Shown here in pieces: positions 1 through 7,424 of a stretch of 64,000 bases of DNA (the stretch's first letter is position 1; every line of letters begins with the position of its first letter). Source of the DNA: Microbispora oryzae (GTDB taxonomy: Bacteria; Actinomycetota; Actinomycetes; Streptosporangiales; Streptosporangiaceae); assembly GCF_017896165.1 (NCBI RefSeq), contig NZ_JAFCNB010000003.1, forward strand, positions 310,001 to 374,000, written 5' to 3'. The notes under the pieces are model-generated. The model saw only the letters and a program-made list of their open reading frames with translations. It was not told the DNA's origin and made no database searches. The translations under genes were made by a program, and so were the position numbers.

Positions 1-107
1 ACGTTGTCGGGCAGGGGGAAGCCGCCGACGGTCTGGAGGAGGTGCTGGACGAGTTCGGGGTGGTGGCGGACCAGTTCGTTGGTCGCGTCGTGTCGGGCGC
101 CAGGCAT
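1..107 (-). CDS. N-terminal fragment of an actinobacterial hypothetical protein
   Basis: An open minus-strand frame begins with ATG at 105-107 and runs off the left edge. The visible 35 residues start MPGARHDATNELVRHHPELV. They resemble the N-terminus of a widespread actinomycete family of unknown function with a short 'ELxRxxPELxxxLL' opening, sometimes compared to Rpn-like nucleases; that resemblance is from memory. No Shine-Dalgarno precedes the ATG, which fits the leaderless promoter proposed at 115-145. The function cannot be judged from this fragment. Confidence 0.5.
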   Translation of the reverse strand, partial: MPGARHDATNELVRHHPELVQHLLQTVGGFPLPDN

Positions 108-114
108 GCGCGGG

Positions 115-145
115 AAGCTATCAGCCGATTACATGCGGTAGTCAA
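115..145 (-). promoter_or_regulatory. Putative leaderless promoter of the partial left-edge gene
   Basis: On the minus strand there is a -35-like TTGACT (140-145) and a -10-like TAGCTT (115-120), with a 19-bp spacer. The alternative -10 GATAGC (117-122) gives 17 bp. The -10 lies 7 nt upstream of the ATG at 107, so the transcript would start at or near the start codon. Inferred from motif spacing only. Confidence 0.4.
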
Positions 146-219
146 ATCGCGATTGGGCCTGTGGACAGACTTCCTCCACGGGGGTAAAGACGTGCTCCCC
201 TGGGAGGATGACATTTGTC

Positions 220-260
220 CGCCCGGGGGCGCGCCTTCGGCTCGGCGCCACCCCCGGGCG
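220..260 (-). terminator. Strong GC hairpin after the 133-aa gene
   Basis: CGCCCGGGGG (220-229) pairs perfectly with CCCCCGGGCG (251-260). An inner GCGCC/GGCGC pair (231-235 with 244-248) extends the stem. It starts 11 nt past the stop of the minus-strand gene ending at 271. There is no clear U-tract, which is common for actinomycete terminators. Confidence 0.5.
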
Positions 261-270
261 TTTCGAGCGC

Positions 271-672
271 TCAGCTCTGCTGGCTCTCCTTCAGCTCCGA
301 CTCCTGGATGTTGCGCCGGCCCCCCGCCAGGTCGTCGCGCAGGCGCTTCTCCATCGCCGTGAATGCCGCGTAGTAGCCGTCGTCGTACTCCTCGACGACC
401 TGGAACGTCCATCTGCCCGGGAGGACGTCCAGGCCGAGCAGTTCCTTCGACAGCGTCTCCGCCTGCTCGTGGTGGCCGGCGTTCCGCAGCAGCTCCACGG
501 CCTCCGCGAGCCGCTCGTGCGCGCCGCCGGTGAGCTGATGGAAGCTGTAGAGGTGGCCGCGGGCGCGCACCGCCATCCCCAGCGCGTCGGACAGCAGGTT
601 GAGGGCCTCGACCGTGGTGTCGTCGAGCCCGTCCGGGCGGCGGCCCCGCCACTGGTGCGTTTCTTCGGTCAT
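271..672 (-). CDS. Small conserved hypothetical protein (133 aa)
   Basis: I start the protein at ATG 670-672 (MTEETHQWRG). An in-frame extension to 771 gives an unlikely Arg/Gly-rich leader. The protein is soluble, mainly helical and rich in Glu, Leu and Ala, with no signal peptide, membrane segment or catalytic motif that I recognise. The segment around residues 25-60 reads like a helical bundle. The C-terminal part contains a Trp/Phe/Tyr-rich patch (GRWTFQVVEEYDDGYYAAF). I recall similar small proteins in Streptomyces and relatives, all of unknown role. No strong ribosome site is visible, and the GC hairpin at 220-260 follows the stop. Confidence 0.6.
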   Translation of the reverse strand: MTEETHQWRGRRPDGLDDTTVEALNLLSDALGMAVRARGHLYSFHQLTGGAHERLAEAVELLRNAGHHEQAETLSKELLGLDVLPGRWTFQVVEEYDDGYYAAFTAMEKRLRDDLAGGRRNIQESELKESQQS

Positions 673-767
673 GACCAGGGAGTTCCCGATCGGACGGCTG
701 CCATGCCCGGCGGCCGTCCCGCGGCGCCAAACGCGGAAGTCACCATGAAGGGAACCAAACGCGGGCG

Positions 768-2141
768 TCACCGGAAGCGGGAGAGGGGCGCGTCCCCGTC
801 CCAGTCGCGGGCCCAGCGGATCAAAACGCGCTCGAACGACGACAGGACGCGTTCCACGTCCGCCGCGTCGTGAACGCCGGGGTGCGCGGCGACGGCGACG
901 GTGATGGACGTGCCCTCGATGACGGGGAGCACGTCCAGGTCGGAGATCCTGCTCTTCTGCGGCGCCTGCGGAACCCGCGGGAAAAGCGGGCGGACCGCCA
1001 CGTCCGGCCCGAAGGGCGCCGCCGGTGCGGGCGGGACGGTGAGGCAGTTGAACATGACCGAATGGGAGGACGGCGCCTCGTCCGTCCAGAACCGCCGGTA
1101 GAGGGCGCTCGCCATGTCCGACTCGCCCGTGCCGTGGAGGAGGGTGAGGACCCGCTTGAGGGTGTACGGCTCGTTGATCATGTGCAGCGCCTGCAGTGAC
1201 TGCCGGTGGACGTCCGCGACGAACCCTCCGGCCGTCATGTCGTCCCGCGCGCGGACGGGCACGGGAACGCCCTTGGACAGCAGGCCGACCCAGTCGGCCT
1301 GGCCCCGGCTCCGCGCGGCGCCGACGTCCAGGACGCCGAAGGAATCGCGGCCGAAGTAGTCGCGCAGCGCGAGGAACGCGGCCGCCATGAGGATCTTGGC
1401 GGGTGTGGTGCGCAACCGTCGCGCCAGGTCGAACACGGCCGAAGCGTCCGCGTCCGCCAGCCGCCGCCCCGCGTACCGGTACGCCGGGACGGGCGAGGTG
1501 TCCGGCCCCCGGCGCGCCGGCAGCGCGGGCACTCCTCGCAGCGACGACCGGAAGAAGCCGGCCTGACGCGCGGTGAGTGTCTCGCCGGGTCGGCGCTGGG
1601 CCGGCATGTGGCGGCTGTAGTAGTCCTCCTCCAGGGCGGGCAGCGCTCCGTCCGGCGGTCGCAGGTAGAGCCGGGAGATGTCGCGCCGCAGCACACCGGC
1701 GGACCAGCCGTCCGCGGCCACGTGGCTCACCGCGAACAGCGCCGCGTGGCCGCCGTCGCCGAGCCGGTAGATCCTGGAGATCACCGGGCCGTCCGAGGCC
1801 AGATCCATCGGGTCGCGCAGGATCCGTTCGAACTCGGCCGTCACCTCGGCGTCGTCGGTAACACCCGGGAGAGAGTCACGGACGACGGCGCCGGCGGCGG
1901 CGATGACCTGGCCGGCCGGGCCGCCGGGCCCGGAGACGAATCGCAGGCGGAGGGCCTCGTGCCGGGCGACCACGGACGCGAAGGCGCGCGCCAGCCGATC
2001 GGGGCACAGTCCGTCACCGAACCGGGCGGCGACGATCGGCACGTTGGTCGACGCGGCGAACCCCGCCGGCATGTTCTCCGTGTGCTGCAGCGACAGCGGC
2101 AGGGCCGTCGGGGCGATCGGCGACGGTGCCTGGTTGGTCAA
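768..2141 (-). CDS. Stand-alone condensation-domain-like acyltransferase
   Basis: This 457-residue protein has the fold signature of the NRPS condensation / PapA acyltransferase superfamily. The active-site stretch is SHVAADG at residues 139-145. The second His (H140) and Asp144 of HHxxxDG are kept, while the first His is Ser139. H140 is the proposed general base in this family. RHEALRLRF (about 60-68) and DWVGLLSKGVPV later in the chain match other conserved segments. The start is taken as TTG at 2139-2141 because GGAGAGAGG lies 8 nt upstream; the frame continues further upstream but there reads antisense to nothing and overlaps the P450 gene. It follows the P450 by 47 nt and probably shares its transcript. 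A likely job is joining a carrier-bound or CoA-bound acyl group to an amine or alcohol; the substrate is unknown. Confidence 0.75.
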   Translation of the reverse strand: MTNQAPSPIAPTALPLSLQHTENMPAGFAASTNVPIVAARFGDGLCPDRLARAFASVVARHEALRLRFVSGPGGPAGQVIAAAGAVVRDSLPGVTDDAEVTAEFERILRDPMDLASDGPVISRIYRLGDGGHAALFAVSHVAADGWSAGVLRRDISRLYLRPPDGALPALEEDYYSRHMPAQRRPGETLTARQAGFFRSSLRGVPALPARRGPDTSPVPAYRYAGRRLADADASAVFDLARRLRTTPAKILMAAAFLALRDYFGRDSFGVLDVGAARSRGQADWVGLLSKGVPVPVRARDDMTAGGFVADVHRQSLQALHMINEPYTLKRVLTLLHGTGESDMASALYRRFWTDEAPSSHSVMFNCLTVPPAPAAPFGPDVAVRPLFPRVPQAPQKSRISDLDVLPVIEGTSITVAVAAHPGVHDAADVERVLSSFERVLIRWARDWDGDAPLSRFR

Positions 2142-2188
2142 ATTGCCGGCCTCTCTCCGTACGTCGGCCCGGCGGGGCCACTGACGAC

Positions 2189-3433
2189 CTACGACGCGCG
2201 CGCGGACGGCGTGAGCCGCATCGGCAGCCGCGCGAATCCGCGGAACGTCGGGCTCTTGATCCTTTCCGGCTCGCCGTTGAGCGCCATGGCGTCGGTGCTC
2301 TCGAAGAGCTGCCGAAGGAACGTCGCCGCCTCCAGCCGGACCAGCGGGGCGCCGACGCAGAAGTGGATCCCGCTGCCGAACGACAGGTGTCCGTCGGACG
2401 CCCGCTCGATGGAGAACCGGCCGGGATCGTCCCACCGGCGCGGGTCGCGGTTCGCCGCGGCGAACGACAGTTGCACCCGGGAGCCGCGCGGGATGAGCGT
2501 GCCGCCGATCTCGATGTCGCCGGCCGCCGTGCGGAAGACACTCTGGACGGGCGGATCGAACCGCAGGGTCTCCTCGATGGCCGCCGCCATGGGCTCCGGG
2601 CCGGTGCGGGCGAGCCGGTGCTCGCCGGGGTGGTCCATCAGGGCGACGCACAGGTTTCCCAGCAGGTGCGTCGTCGTCTCGTTGCCGCCGACGAGCAGGG
2701 CGAGGCAGAGCCAGACGAGTTCGTCGTCGCGCAGGTTGTCCTCGTTGGCGGCGAGCAGCTTCGAGATCAGGTCGGTGCCGCGCGGCTGCGCCCGCCGCTC
2801 CTCCAGCAGGGTGTGGAAGTAGACGGAGATGTTCGCGACGGCCGAGAGCGCCTTCTTGGCGGCCCGCTGGCGGTGCGCGGCCTCCTCCGTGGCGTCCGGC
2901 CCGAGCCGCCCGTGGACGCGGAGCCGGGCGTTGGCGTTGAACCCCTCGATGACCCCTTCGGACCACGCCTTGAACTGCGCGACGTCGTCGCCCGGAATGC
3001 CGAGGAGCGCGGCGATGACGCGCACCGGAAGCGGCACGAGCACCTCGCGCACCAGGTCGACCTCCCCGGCCTCGACGGCCGCGCGGACGAGCTCGCCGCA
3101 GATCCGCTCGACGAGCGGACGCCACGACTCCACGGCGCGGGGCGTGAAGTCCCGGCTGATCAGGCGGCGGAGCCGGGTGTGGTCCGGCGGGTCGACGCCG
3201 AAGAGGATCGGCAGCCGCGAACGGTCGTAGGCGATGCCGTCGGCTGAGGAGAATCGCGTGTGGTCCTTGGTGGCCGCCCGTACGTCGTCGTACCGCGTCA
3301 CGACCCACATCTCGCGGTGCTCCAGATAGGCCGGCTCGCCGGAGCGGAGCAGGCCGGCGAGGGCCGGGTACGGATCGGCCATGGTCTCCGGTGCGAAGGG
3401 GTCGAAGTCGCTCTCCAGCGGTGTCGTGGTCAT
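2189..3433 (-). CDS. Cytochrome P450 monooxygenase
   Basis: A 414-residue class I bacterial P450. The I-helix oxygen-binding motif is GGNETT (249-254), the ExxR of the K-helix is E288-R291, and the heme loop FGSGIHFCVG puts the thiolate at Cys359. There is no membrane anchor, so a soluble enzyme fed by ferredoxin is expected; no ferredoxin gene lies in this window. The ATG is preceded by GGAGGG at 7 nt. It is the first gene of the minus-strand pair and diverges from the long biosynthetic operon starting at 4118. It is probably a tailoring hydroxylase or epoxidase of the cluster product. The family assignment is firm, the substrate is not known. Confidence 0.93.
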   Translation of the reverse strand: MTTTPLESDFDPFAPETMADPYPALAGLLRSGEPAYLEHREMWVVTRYDDVRAATKDHTRFSSADGIAYDRSRLPILFGVDPPDHTRLRRLISRDFTPRAVESWRPLVERICGELVRAAVEAGEVDLVREVLVPLPVRVIAALLGIPGDDVAQFKAWSEGVIEGFNANARLRVHGRLGPDATEEAAHRQRAAKKALSAVANISVYFHTLLEERRAQPRGTDLISKLLAANEDNLRDDELVWLCLALLVGGNETTTHLLGNLCVALMDHPGEHRLARTGPEPMAAAIEETLRFDPPVQSVFRTAAGDIEIGGTLIPRGSRVQLSFAAANRDPRRWDDPGRFSIERASDGHLSFGSGIHFCVGAPLVRLEAATFLRQLFESTDAMALNGEPERIKSPTFRGFARLPMRLTPSARAS

Positions 3434-4117
3434 TGCCCTGCCCTCCGAACGCGAATAGGCCTGCGCACCGGCCGGCGACCCGGGGGGCCGGCCATTCCGG
3501 CCGCGGAGTCCGCCGATTCAGTAAACCACAGTACGTCTCACCGGTAATCGGCCGTGGAGCGCTCATTTATCGGTCGCCCGGATCCGTTCGCCCATGCCGT
3601 GTCCCGCACGTTTCGGTCGGCGGATCGGAGTGGCGAATTCTGGTCCGCCGGCATTCCCGATGGGCTGTTTACGACACGCATGACGGGGTGGCTTCGGTGT
3701 GGTCATGTTCCTGTATCGGGATCGTCACCGACCGTACCCGATTAGCGTCATGGGGACTCTCGCGGATCTGTAGGGACCAAAATTCGCGCCCGCTGCCTGG
3801 CCGTTCGAGTGGCCGTCATTTTCGATGAACCCGCAGGTCGGAGGCTCATACTACTTTAGTGTTATATCAGGGCTCGGTGGTGTGGAAATCTCCCGGCGGA
3901 CCGCCTCTCAGCAGCGGAAACGAGAATGGGGGAGGGCCCGTCATTCACGGGGAGGCCACACCGTCGTAACCCCGCCCTTGTTTTGGGCCTTGACTTGTTG
4001 ATAGCTTCCGCCAGGGACGGGGGACGTTCGGAGCGCCGGAGCCTGGCGCGATCTCCGCGATATTCACGTGCGTGTACCTGGAGAAACAGTAGGCCCAGCC
4101 CGGTATTGGAGGGTGGC
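3434..4117. promoter_or_regulatory. 684-bp divergent control region without a gene
   Basis: This is a non-coding stretch between the P450 gene (minus) and the biosynthetic operon (plus). It is clearly less GC-rich than its flanks; for example, 3840-3875 contains runs such as CTACTTTAGTGTTATATCAG. Open frames here have low-quality composition (many Ser, Arg and Cys) and no ribosome sites, so I call no gene. A TTGACT at 3990-3995 resembles a -35 box but lacks a convincing -10 partner. It should hold the promoters for both arms of the cluster and perhaps binding sites of a regulator encoded outside the window. Confidence 0.5.
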
Positions 4118-4861
4118 GTGACGGTGGCCCAGAAAGTCGCGGTTCTCGATGACGAAGCATTCGTGGTGCGAACACCAGAGGAATTTCACCGGGCGCCCGC
4201 CGACTACCAGAAGTTACTCATCAGTCAAATAATGATCAACACCGAGGGCGAGCTGTCCGGCGGCGACGACTACACGATGATGTTCCTCCCGATGGCGCCG
4301 AACGCGGAGGAGCGTCAGGTGTGCGCCGAGCGCGCCGCCGAGGAGTACGACCACTACAAGATCGGCAAGAAGGTGCTGGCCGACCTCGGCGTCGACACCA
4401 CCTACATGGAGACGCAGTCGCTCGACGACCGCAACCTGTTCGCGGACCAGGGACTGCACACGTGCACCACGTGGGCGGAGCGCGGCGTCTTCTCCTACAT
4501 CGGCGAGGAGGCGGCGCTGCTGATGATCCGCGAGTTCGCGGAGAGCAGCTACAAGCCGTGGGCGGACGCCGTCCGCACCATCATCCTCGACGAGAAGATC
4601 CACATCGCCCACGGCGCCCGCGTGTGCCGGAACCTCGCCGTGACCGAGGAGGGGCGCGAGCAGCTGCAGGCGGCCGTCGACCGGCTGTGGCCCACCTTCA
4701 TCGGCGTCTTCGGCAACCCGAACTCCAGGCGGGCGGACCTGGCGGTCCGGTACGGCCTGCGCAAGACCACCAACGCCGAGGCCCGCGACCAGTGGGTCGC
4801 CATCGTGTCGCGCCGCATCGTGGAGCTGGGACTGCGCGTGCCCGGCACTGAGGCGGCCTGA
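4118..4861 (+). CDS. Ferritin-like diiron protein, PaaA/PaaC-like
   Basis: 247 residues counted from GTG 4118, chosen because GGAGGG sits 5 nt upstream; the frame is open further upstream but that part is not protein-like. Two ExxH motifs (E76-H79 and E159-H162) with acidic partners around E43/E45 and E130/E131 give the classic four-helix diiron site. The sequence pattern (EEYDHYK, IGEEAALL, DEKIHIAHG) resembles the catalytic subunit of the phenylacetyl-CoA epoxidase family (Phenylacetic acid catabolic protein). None of the other Paa subunits or a reductase is present, so it is not a standard Paa complex. It is the first gene of the operon, 4 nt before a radical SAM gene. It may carry out an O2-dependent oxidation of a carrier-bound intermediate; the substrate is unknown. 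Confidence 0.75.
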   Translation: MTVAQKVAVLDDEAFVVRTPEEFHRAPADYQKLLISQIMINTEGELSGGDDYTMMFLPMAPNAEERQVCAERAAEEYDHYKIGKKVLADLGVDTTYMETQSLDDRNLFADQGLHTCTTWAERGVFSYIGEEAALLMIREFAESSYKPWADAVRTIILDEKIHIAHGARVCRNLAVTEEGREQLQAAVDRLWPTFIGVFGNPNSRRADLAVRYGLRKTTNAEARDQWVAIVSRRIVELGLRVPGTEAA

Positions 4862-4865
4862 TCAG

Positions 4866-6005
4866 ATGACGGCGATTCCGGTCCATATCAATCCGCCCGT
4901 ACCGGGACGACGCGAGTCGAAGGCCCGGCTGCGCGCGCTGCTCGCCGAGCGCCCCGACCTCGCCGGGCGCCTGCAGACCATCCGGGACATGGGCCGCCGG
5001 GTCCGCGCCTGCGAGGTCCACCTGACCACCACCTGCAACATCCGCTGCAAGGGATGCTGGTACTTCGAGGGCGGTTTCGACGCCGCGGTCCCCGAGACGT
5101 CCGACCTGGGACTGATCCGGGCCTTCGCCGAGAAGCTGGACGCCGACGGGGTGACCCAGGCGACGCTCATCGGCGGCGAGCCGACCCTGGTGCTCAACCG
5201 GGTCATCCCGTTCGTCGAGCGGCTCCCGTACATCACGATCTCGACCAACGGGCTGCGGCCCCTGCCCCGTGAGGGCTTCGAGAACGTCGCGGTCGCGATC
5301 AGCCTCTTCGGCGGCGGGCCGCTCGACGACGACCTGCGCGCGCACCGGCCCAACGGGTCGACGTTCACCGGCCTCTTCGAGAAGGCCCTGAACCACTACC
5401 GCGACGATCCCCGGGTCACCTTCGTCTACGCCCTGTCGGAGGAGGGCCTGCAGTACGTCGAGTCGACGGTTCGGGCCATCCAGGACAATGGAAACCAGGT
5501 CACCTTCAACTTCTACAGCGCGCACGGCACCGACCACCCGCTGCGGATCGAGAACGAGAAGCGGACCCTGGCCGAGGCGCTCCGGGTGAAGGAGCTGTTC
5601 CCGGAGACGGTGGTGAGCCACCCCTACTACATCGAGACACTGATCACCGGGCGCACCCACTGGGGCGGCCAGTTCGGATACGACGTCTGCCCGAGCATCA
5701 GCGTCGAGCTTCCCGAGCACGCCGAGCGGGTGGCCAGCGGCCAGCCGGTCATCGACGGGTTCGCCGTCTACGGCGCCGACTACCGGACCCTGCAGTTCTG
5801 CTGCACCTCGGGGGACTGCGGCGGCTGCCGCGACAGTCAGGCCGTCTACACCTGGCTGGTCGTCAGCCTCAACCGGTTCCTCGACGACGCCGGCCGGTTG
5901 GAGACGTGGGTCGACCTCGCCGAGGCCTACTGGCGGCAGTGGTACTGGTCGCAGCGCCATTCGCCGAACTTCGCCCGCCGTCCCACGTCCGCATCCGCCG
6001 TCTAG
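4866..6005 (+). CDS. Radical SAM enzyme with Cys-rich C-terminus
   Basis: 379 residues. C57-C61-C64 form the CxxxCxxC site for the [4Fe-4S]-SAM cluster, followed by GGEP (103-106), the usual SAM-binding segment. A second Cys group near residues 311-322 (CCTSGDCGGC) could ligate an auxiliary cluster. There is no B12-binding or SPASM domain that I can recognise with confidence. It starts 4 nt after the diiron gene and is followed at 17 nt by an ACP gene, so the three are co-expressed. Possible roles include C-H activation or rearrangement of an ACP-bound or free amino-acid precursor. No RiPP precursor peptide was found beside it, which argues against peptide maturation. Confidence 0.85.
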   Translation: MTAIPVHINPPVPGRRESKARLRALLAERPDLAGRLQTIRDMGRRVRACEVHLTTTCNIRCKGCWYFEGGFDAAVPETSDLGLIRAFAEKLDADGVTQATLIGGEPTLVLNRVIPFVERLPYITISTNGLRPLPREGFENVAVAISLFGGGPLDDDLRAHRPNGSTFTGLFEKALNHYRDDPRVTFVYALSEEGLQYVESTVRAIQDNGNQVTFNFYSAHGTDHPLRIENEKRTLAEALRVKELFPETVVSHPYYIETLITGRTHWGGQFGYDVCPSISVELPEHAERVASGQPVIDGFAVYGADYRTLQFCCTSGDCGGCRDSQAVYTWLVVSLNRFLDDAGRLETWVDLAEAYWRQWYWSQRHSPNFARRPTSASAV

Positions 6006-6022
6006 CCGAAGGGAACGCAGAC

Positions 6023-6280
6023 ATGTCGCAGGAAGCCGTGGAGTCCACCATCCAGGAGTTCATCAAGAAGGAGCTGCTCGACCTCGGTGTGGAGGAGGAC
6101 TCGATCACCGCGGACGCGAGGTTCGACGAGCTCGACATCGACTCGCTCGACGTCGCCGACCTGATGACCTCGATCAAGCGTGACTACGGGGTCGAGATCC
6201 CGCGCCGGGACCTCGTCGGCATCACCCTGGGGCAGCTGGCCGAGCGCGTCGTACGGGAGAGGCCGGCGGCCTCCGCGTGA
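6023..6280 (+). CDS. Acyl carrier protein (first of two)
   Basis: An 85-residue discrete ACP. The phosphopantetheine site is Ser41 in DIDSLDV, and the surrounding helices (FIKKELLDLG, TSIKRDYGVEI) are typical of type II ACPs. AAGGGAA precedes the ATG at 8 nt. The gene sits between the radical SAM gene and the InhA-like reductase. It likely carries the growing chain for the FabF-type and AT-less ketosynthases downstream, or an amino-acid-derived intermediate for the diiron and radical SAM pair. A phosphopantetheinyl transferase must come from elsewhere. Confidence 0.92.
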   Translation: MSQEAVESTIQEFIKKELLDLGVEEDSITADARFDELDIDSLDVADLMTSIKRDYGVEIPRRDLVGITLGQLAERVVRERPAASA

Positions 6281-6291
6281 TCGATGGGGTT

Positions 6292-6350
6292 CGCCGCGCG
6301 CGGCGGACCGCCTGGGTGAGACCTGGGTGACCCAGGGACCCGGGTGAGAC
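6292..6350 (+). repeat. Palindrome and short repeats between ACP and reductase genes
   Basis: A perfect 14-bp palindrome CGCCGCGCGCGGCG (6292-6305) is followed by three GGGTGA units (6314, 6325, 6342), two of them extended to GGGTGAGAC. CCTGGGTGACCCAGG (6322-6336) forms a short hairpin. The 166-nt gap has no gene and may act as an attenuator or RNA-processing site inside the operon. Confidence 0.4.
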
Positions 6351-6446
6351 AGGGGGAGGAGGCCGCGTTCGAGGTCGTCCCCGGAGGCCGCGGCCGGGCC
6401 GCGGCGGGGGGACCGGGCGCGGCCCGGCCGCGACGGGAGTCATCAG

Positions 6447-7316
6447 GTGTTCGGACTGTTCACGGGCAGGAAGTACCTCATCACCGGTGTGCTCAACGAC
6501 GAGTCCATCGCCTGGCATGTCGCGGCGGCGCTGCAGCGGGAGGGCGCCGACGTCGTGCTGACGTCGTTCGGGCGCGCCCTGCGCATCACCCGCAAGGCGG
6601 CCGGTCTGCTGCCGTCCGCGGCGGACGTCCTCGAACTCGACGTGACCGACGACGCGGGTTTCCGGGCCCTGGCCGAGGAGGTCGGGGGGTGGGACCGGAT
6701 CGACGGCGTGCTGCACAGCGTCGCCTACGCGCCGTCCGACGCGCTGGGCTCGGCGTTCCTCAGCACCCCGGCCGACAGCGCCCTCCAGGGTTTCCGCACC
6801 TCCGCGTACTCCCTCCAGCAACTCGCGTACGCGGTCGCGCCCGCGCTGGCCCGCGCCGAGCACGGCGGGTCGATCGTCGGGATGACCGTCGACACCGGCC
6901 GGGCCCTGCCGGGCTACGACTGGATGGGCGTGTTCAAGACCGCGATGGAGTCCATCTGCCAGTACCTGGCCCTCTATCTGGGCCCCTCCGGCATCCGGGC
7001 GAACCTGGTGGCCGCGGGACCCGTGGAGACCGTGTCCGCGCGCGGGGTGGCCTCCTTCGGCGACCTCGCGGACTACTACGAGCGGTGGGCACCCCTCGGG
7101 TGGGACCGCACCGATCCGGCGCGCGTGGTCGGCTCGGTGCTGTTCCTCCTGTCCGACCTCGCGAGATACACCACCGGCCAGGTGCTGCACGCCGACGGCG
7201 GCATGCACGCGGTCACCGGAGGGGTCGGGGCCGGCCGCCCGGCCGCGCCCGTCACCCCCGGCGGCACCCCGGATGTCGCCCGCGGAGCGGCCCCCACCAT
7301 GCCCGTCGCGCCGTGA
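6447..7316 (+). CDS. InhA/FabI-type enoyl-[acyl-carrier-protein] reductase
   Basis: 289 residues from GTG 6447 (GGGAGT upstream). The nucleotide-binding start GVLNDESIA (14-22) and the catalytic Y157-x6-K164 pair (GYDWMGVFK) are those of FabI/InhA, not of ketoreductases, which use Y-x3-K. The AAGP segment after 'NLV' also matches InhA. It should reduce a trans-2-enoyl thioester with NADH. Within this cluster it may serve the polyketide-like extension, the ring reduction, or a self-protection role as a duplicate target. The last 35 or so residues form an Ala/Pro/Gly-rich tail (GRPAAPVTPGG and on) that normal FabI proteins lack. Confidence 0.88.
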   Translation: MFGLFTGRKYLITGVLNDESIAWHVAAALQREGADVVLTSFGRALRITRKAAGLLPSAADVLELDVTDDAGFRALAEEVGGWDRIDGVLHSVAYAPSDALGSAFLSTPADSALQGFRTSAYSLQQLAYAVAPALARAEHGGSIVGMTVDTGRALPGYDWMGVFKTAMESICQYLALYLGPSGIRANLVAAGPVETVSARGVASFGDLADYYERWAPLGWDRTDPARVVGSVLFLLSDLARYTTGQVLHADGGMHAVTGGVGAGRPAAPVTPGGTPDVARGAAPTMPVAP

Positions 7317-7424
7317 CCGGCGCCGTGACCCGGCGCCGCGGTCTCGGCACCCGGCCCCGGCACCGAGCGTGCCCGGGACATCTCTCGTCGTGGCGACTGC
7401 CGTGACGGACGGAAGGAGCACTGC

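Noticed and set aside
768-3566. A single minus-strand frame that could be a 932-aa fusion protein
   Set aside because: The first half is an out-of-frame reading of the P450 gene with no protein-like pattern. Only the part from TTG 2141 onward is a real protein.
3926-4117. Upstream in-frame extension of the diiron protein
   Set aside because: The extra 64 residues have poor composition and no ribosome site, while GGAGGG supports GTG 4118.
4866-6005. Radical SAM enzyme as a RiPP maturase
   Set aside because: No short precursor gene with a Cys-, Thr- or Pro-rich core and no peptide-binding RRE or peptidase gene was found next to it. The flanking ACP and diiron genes point elsewhere.
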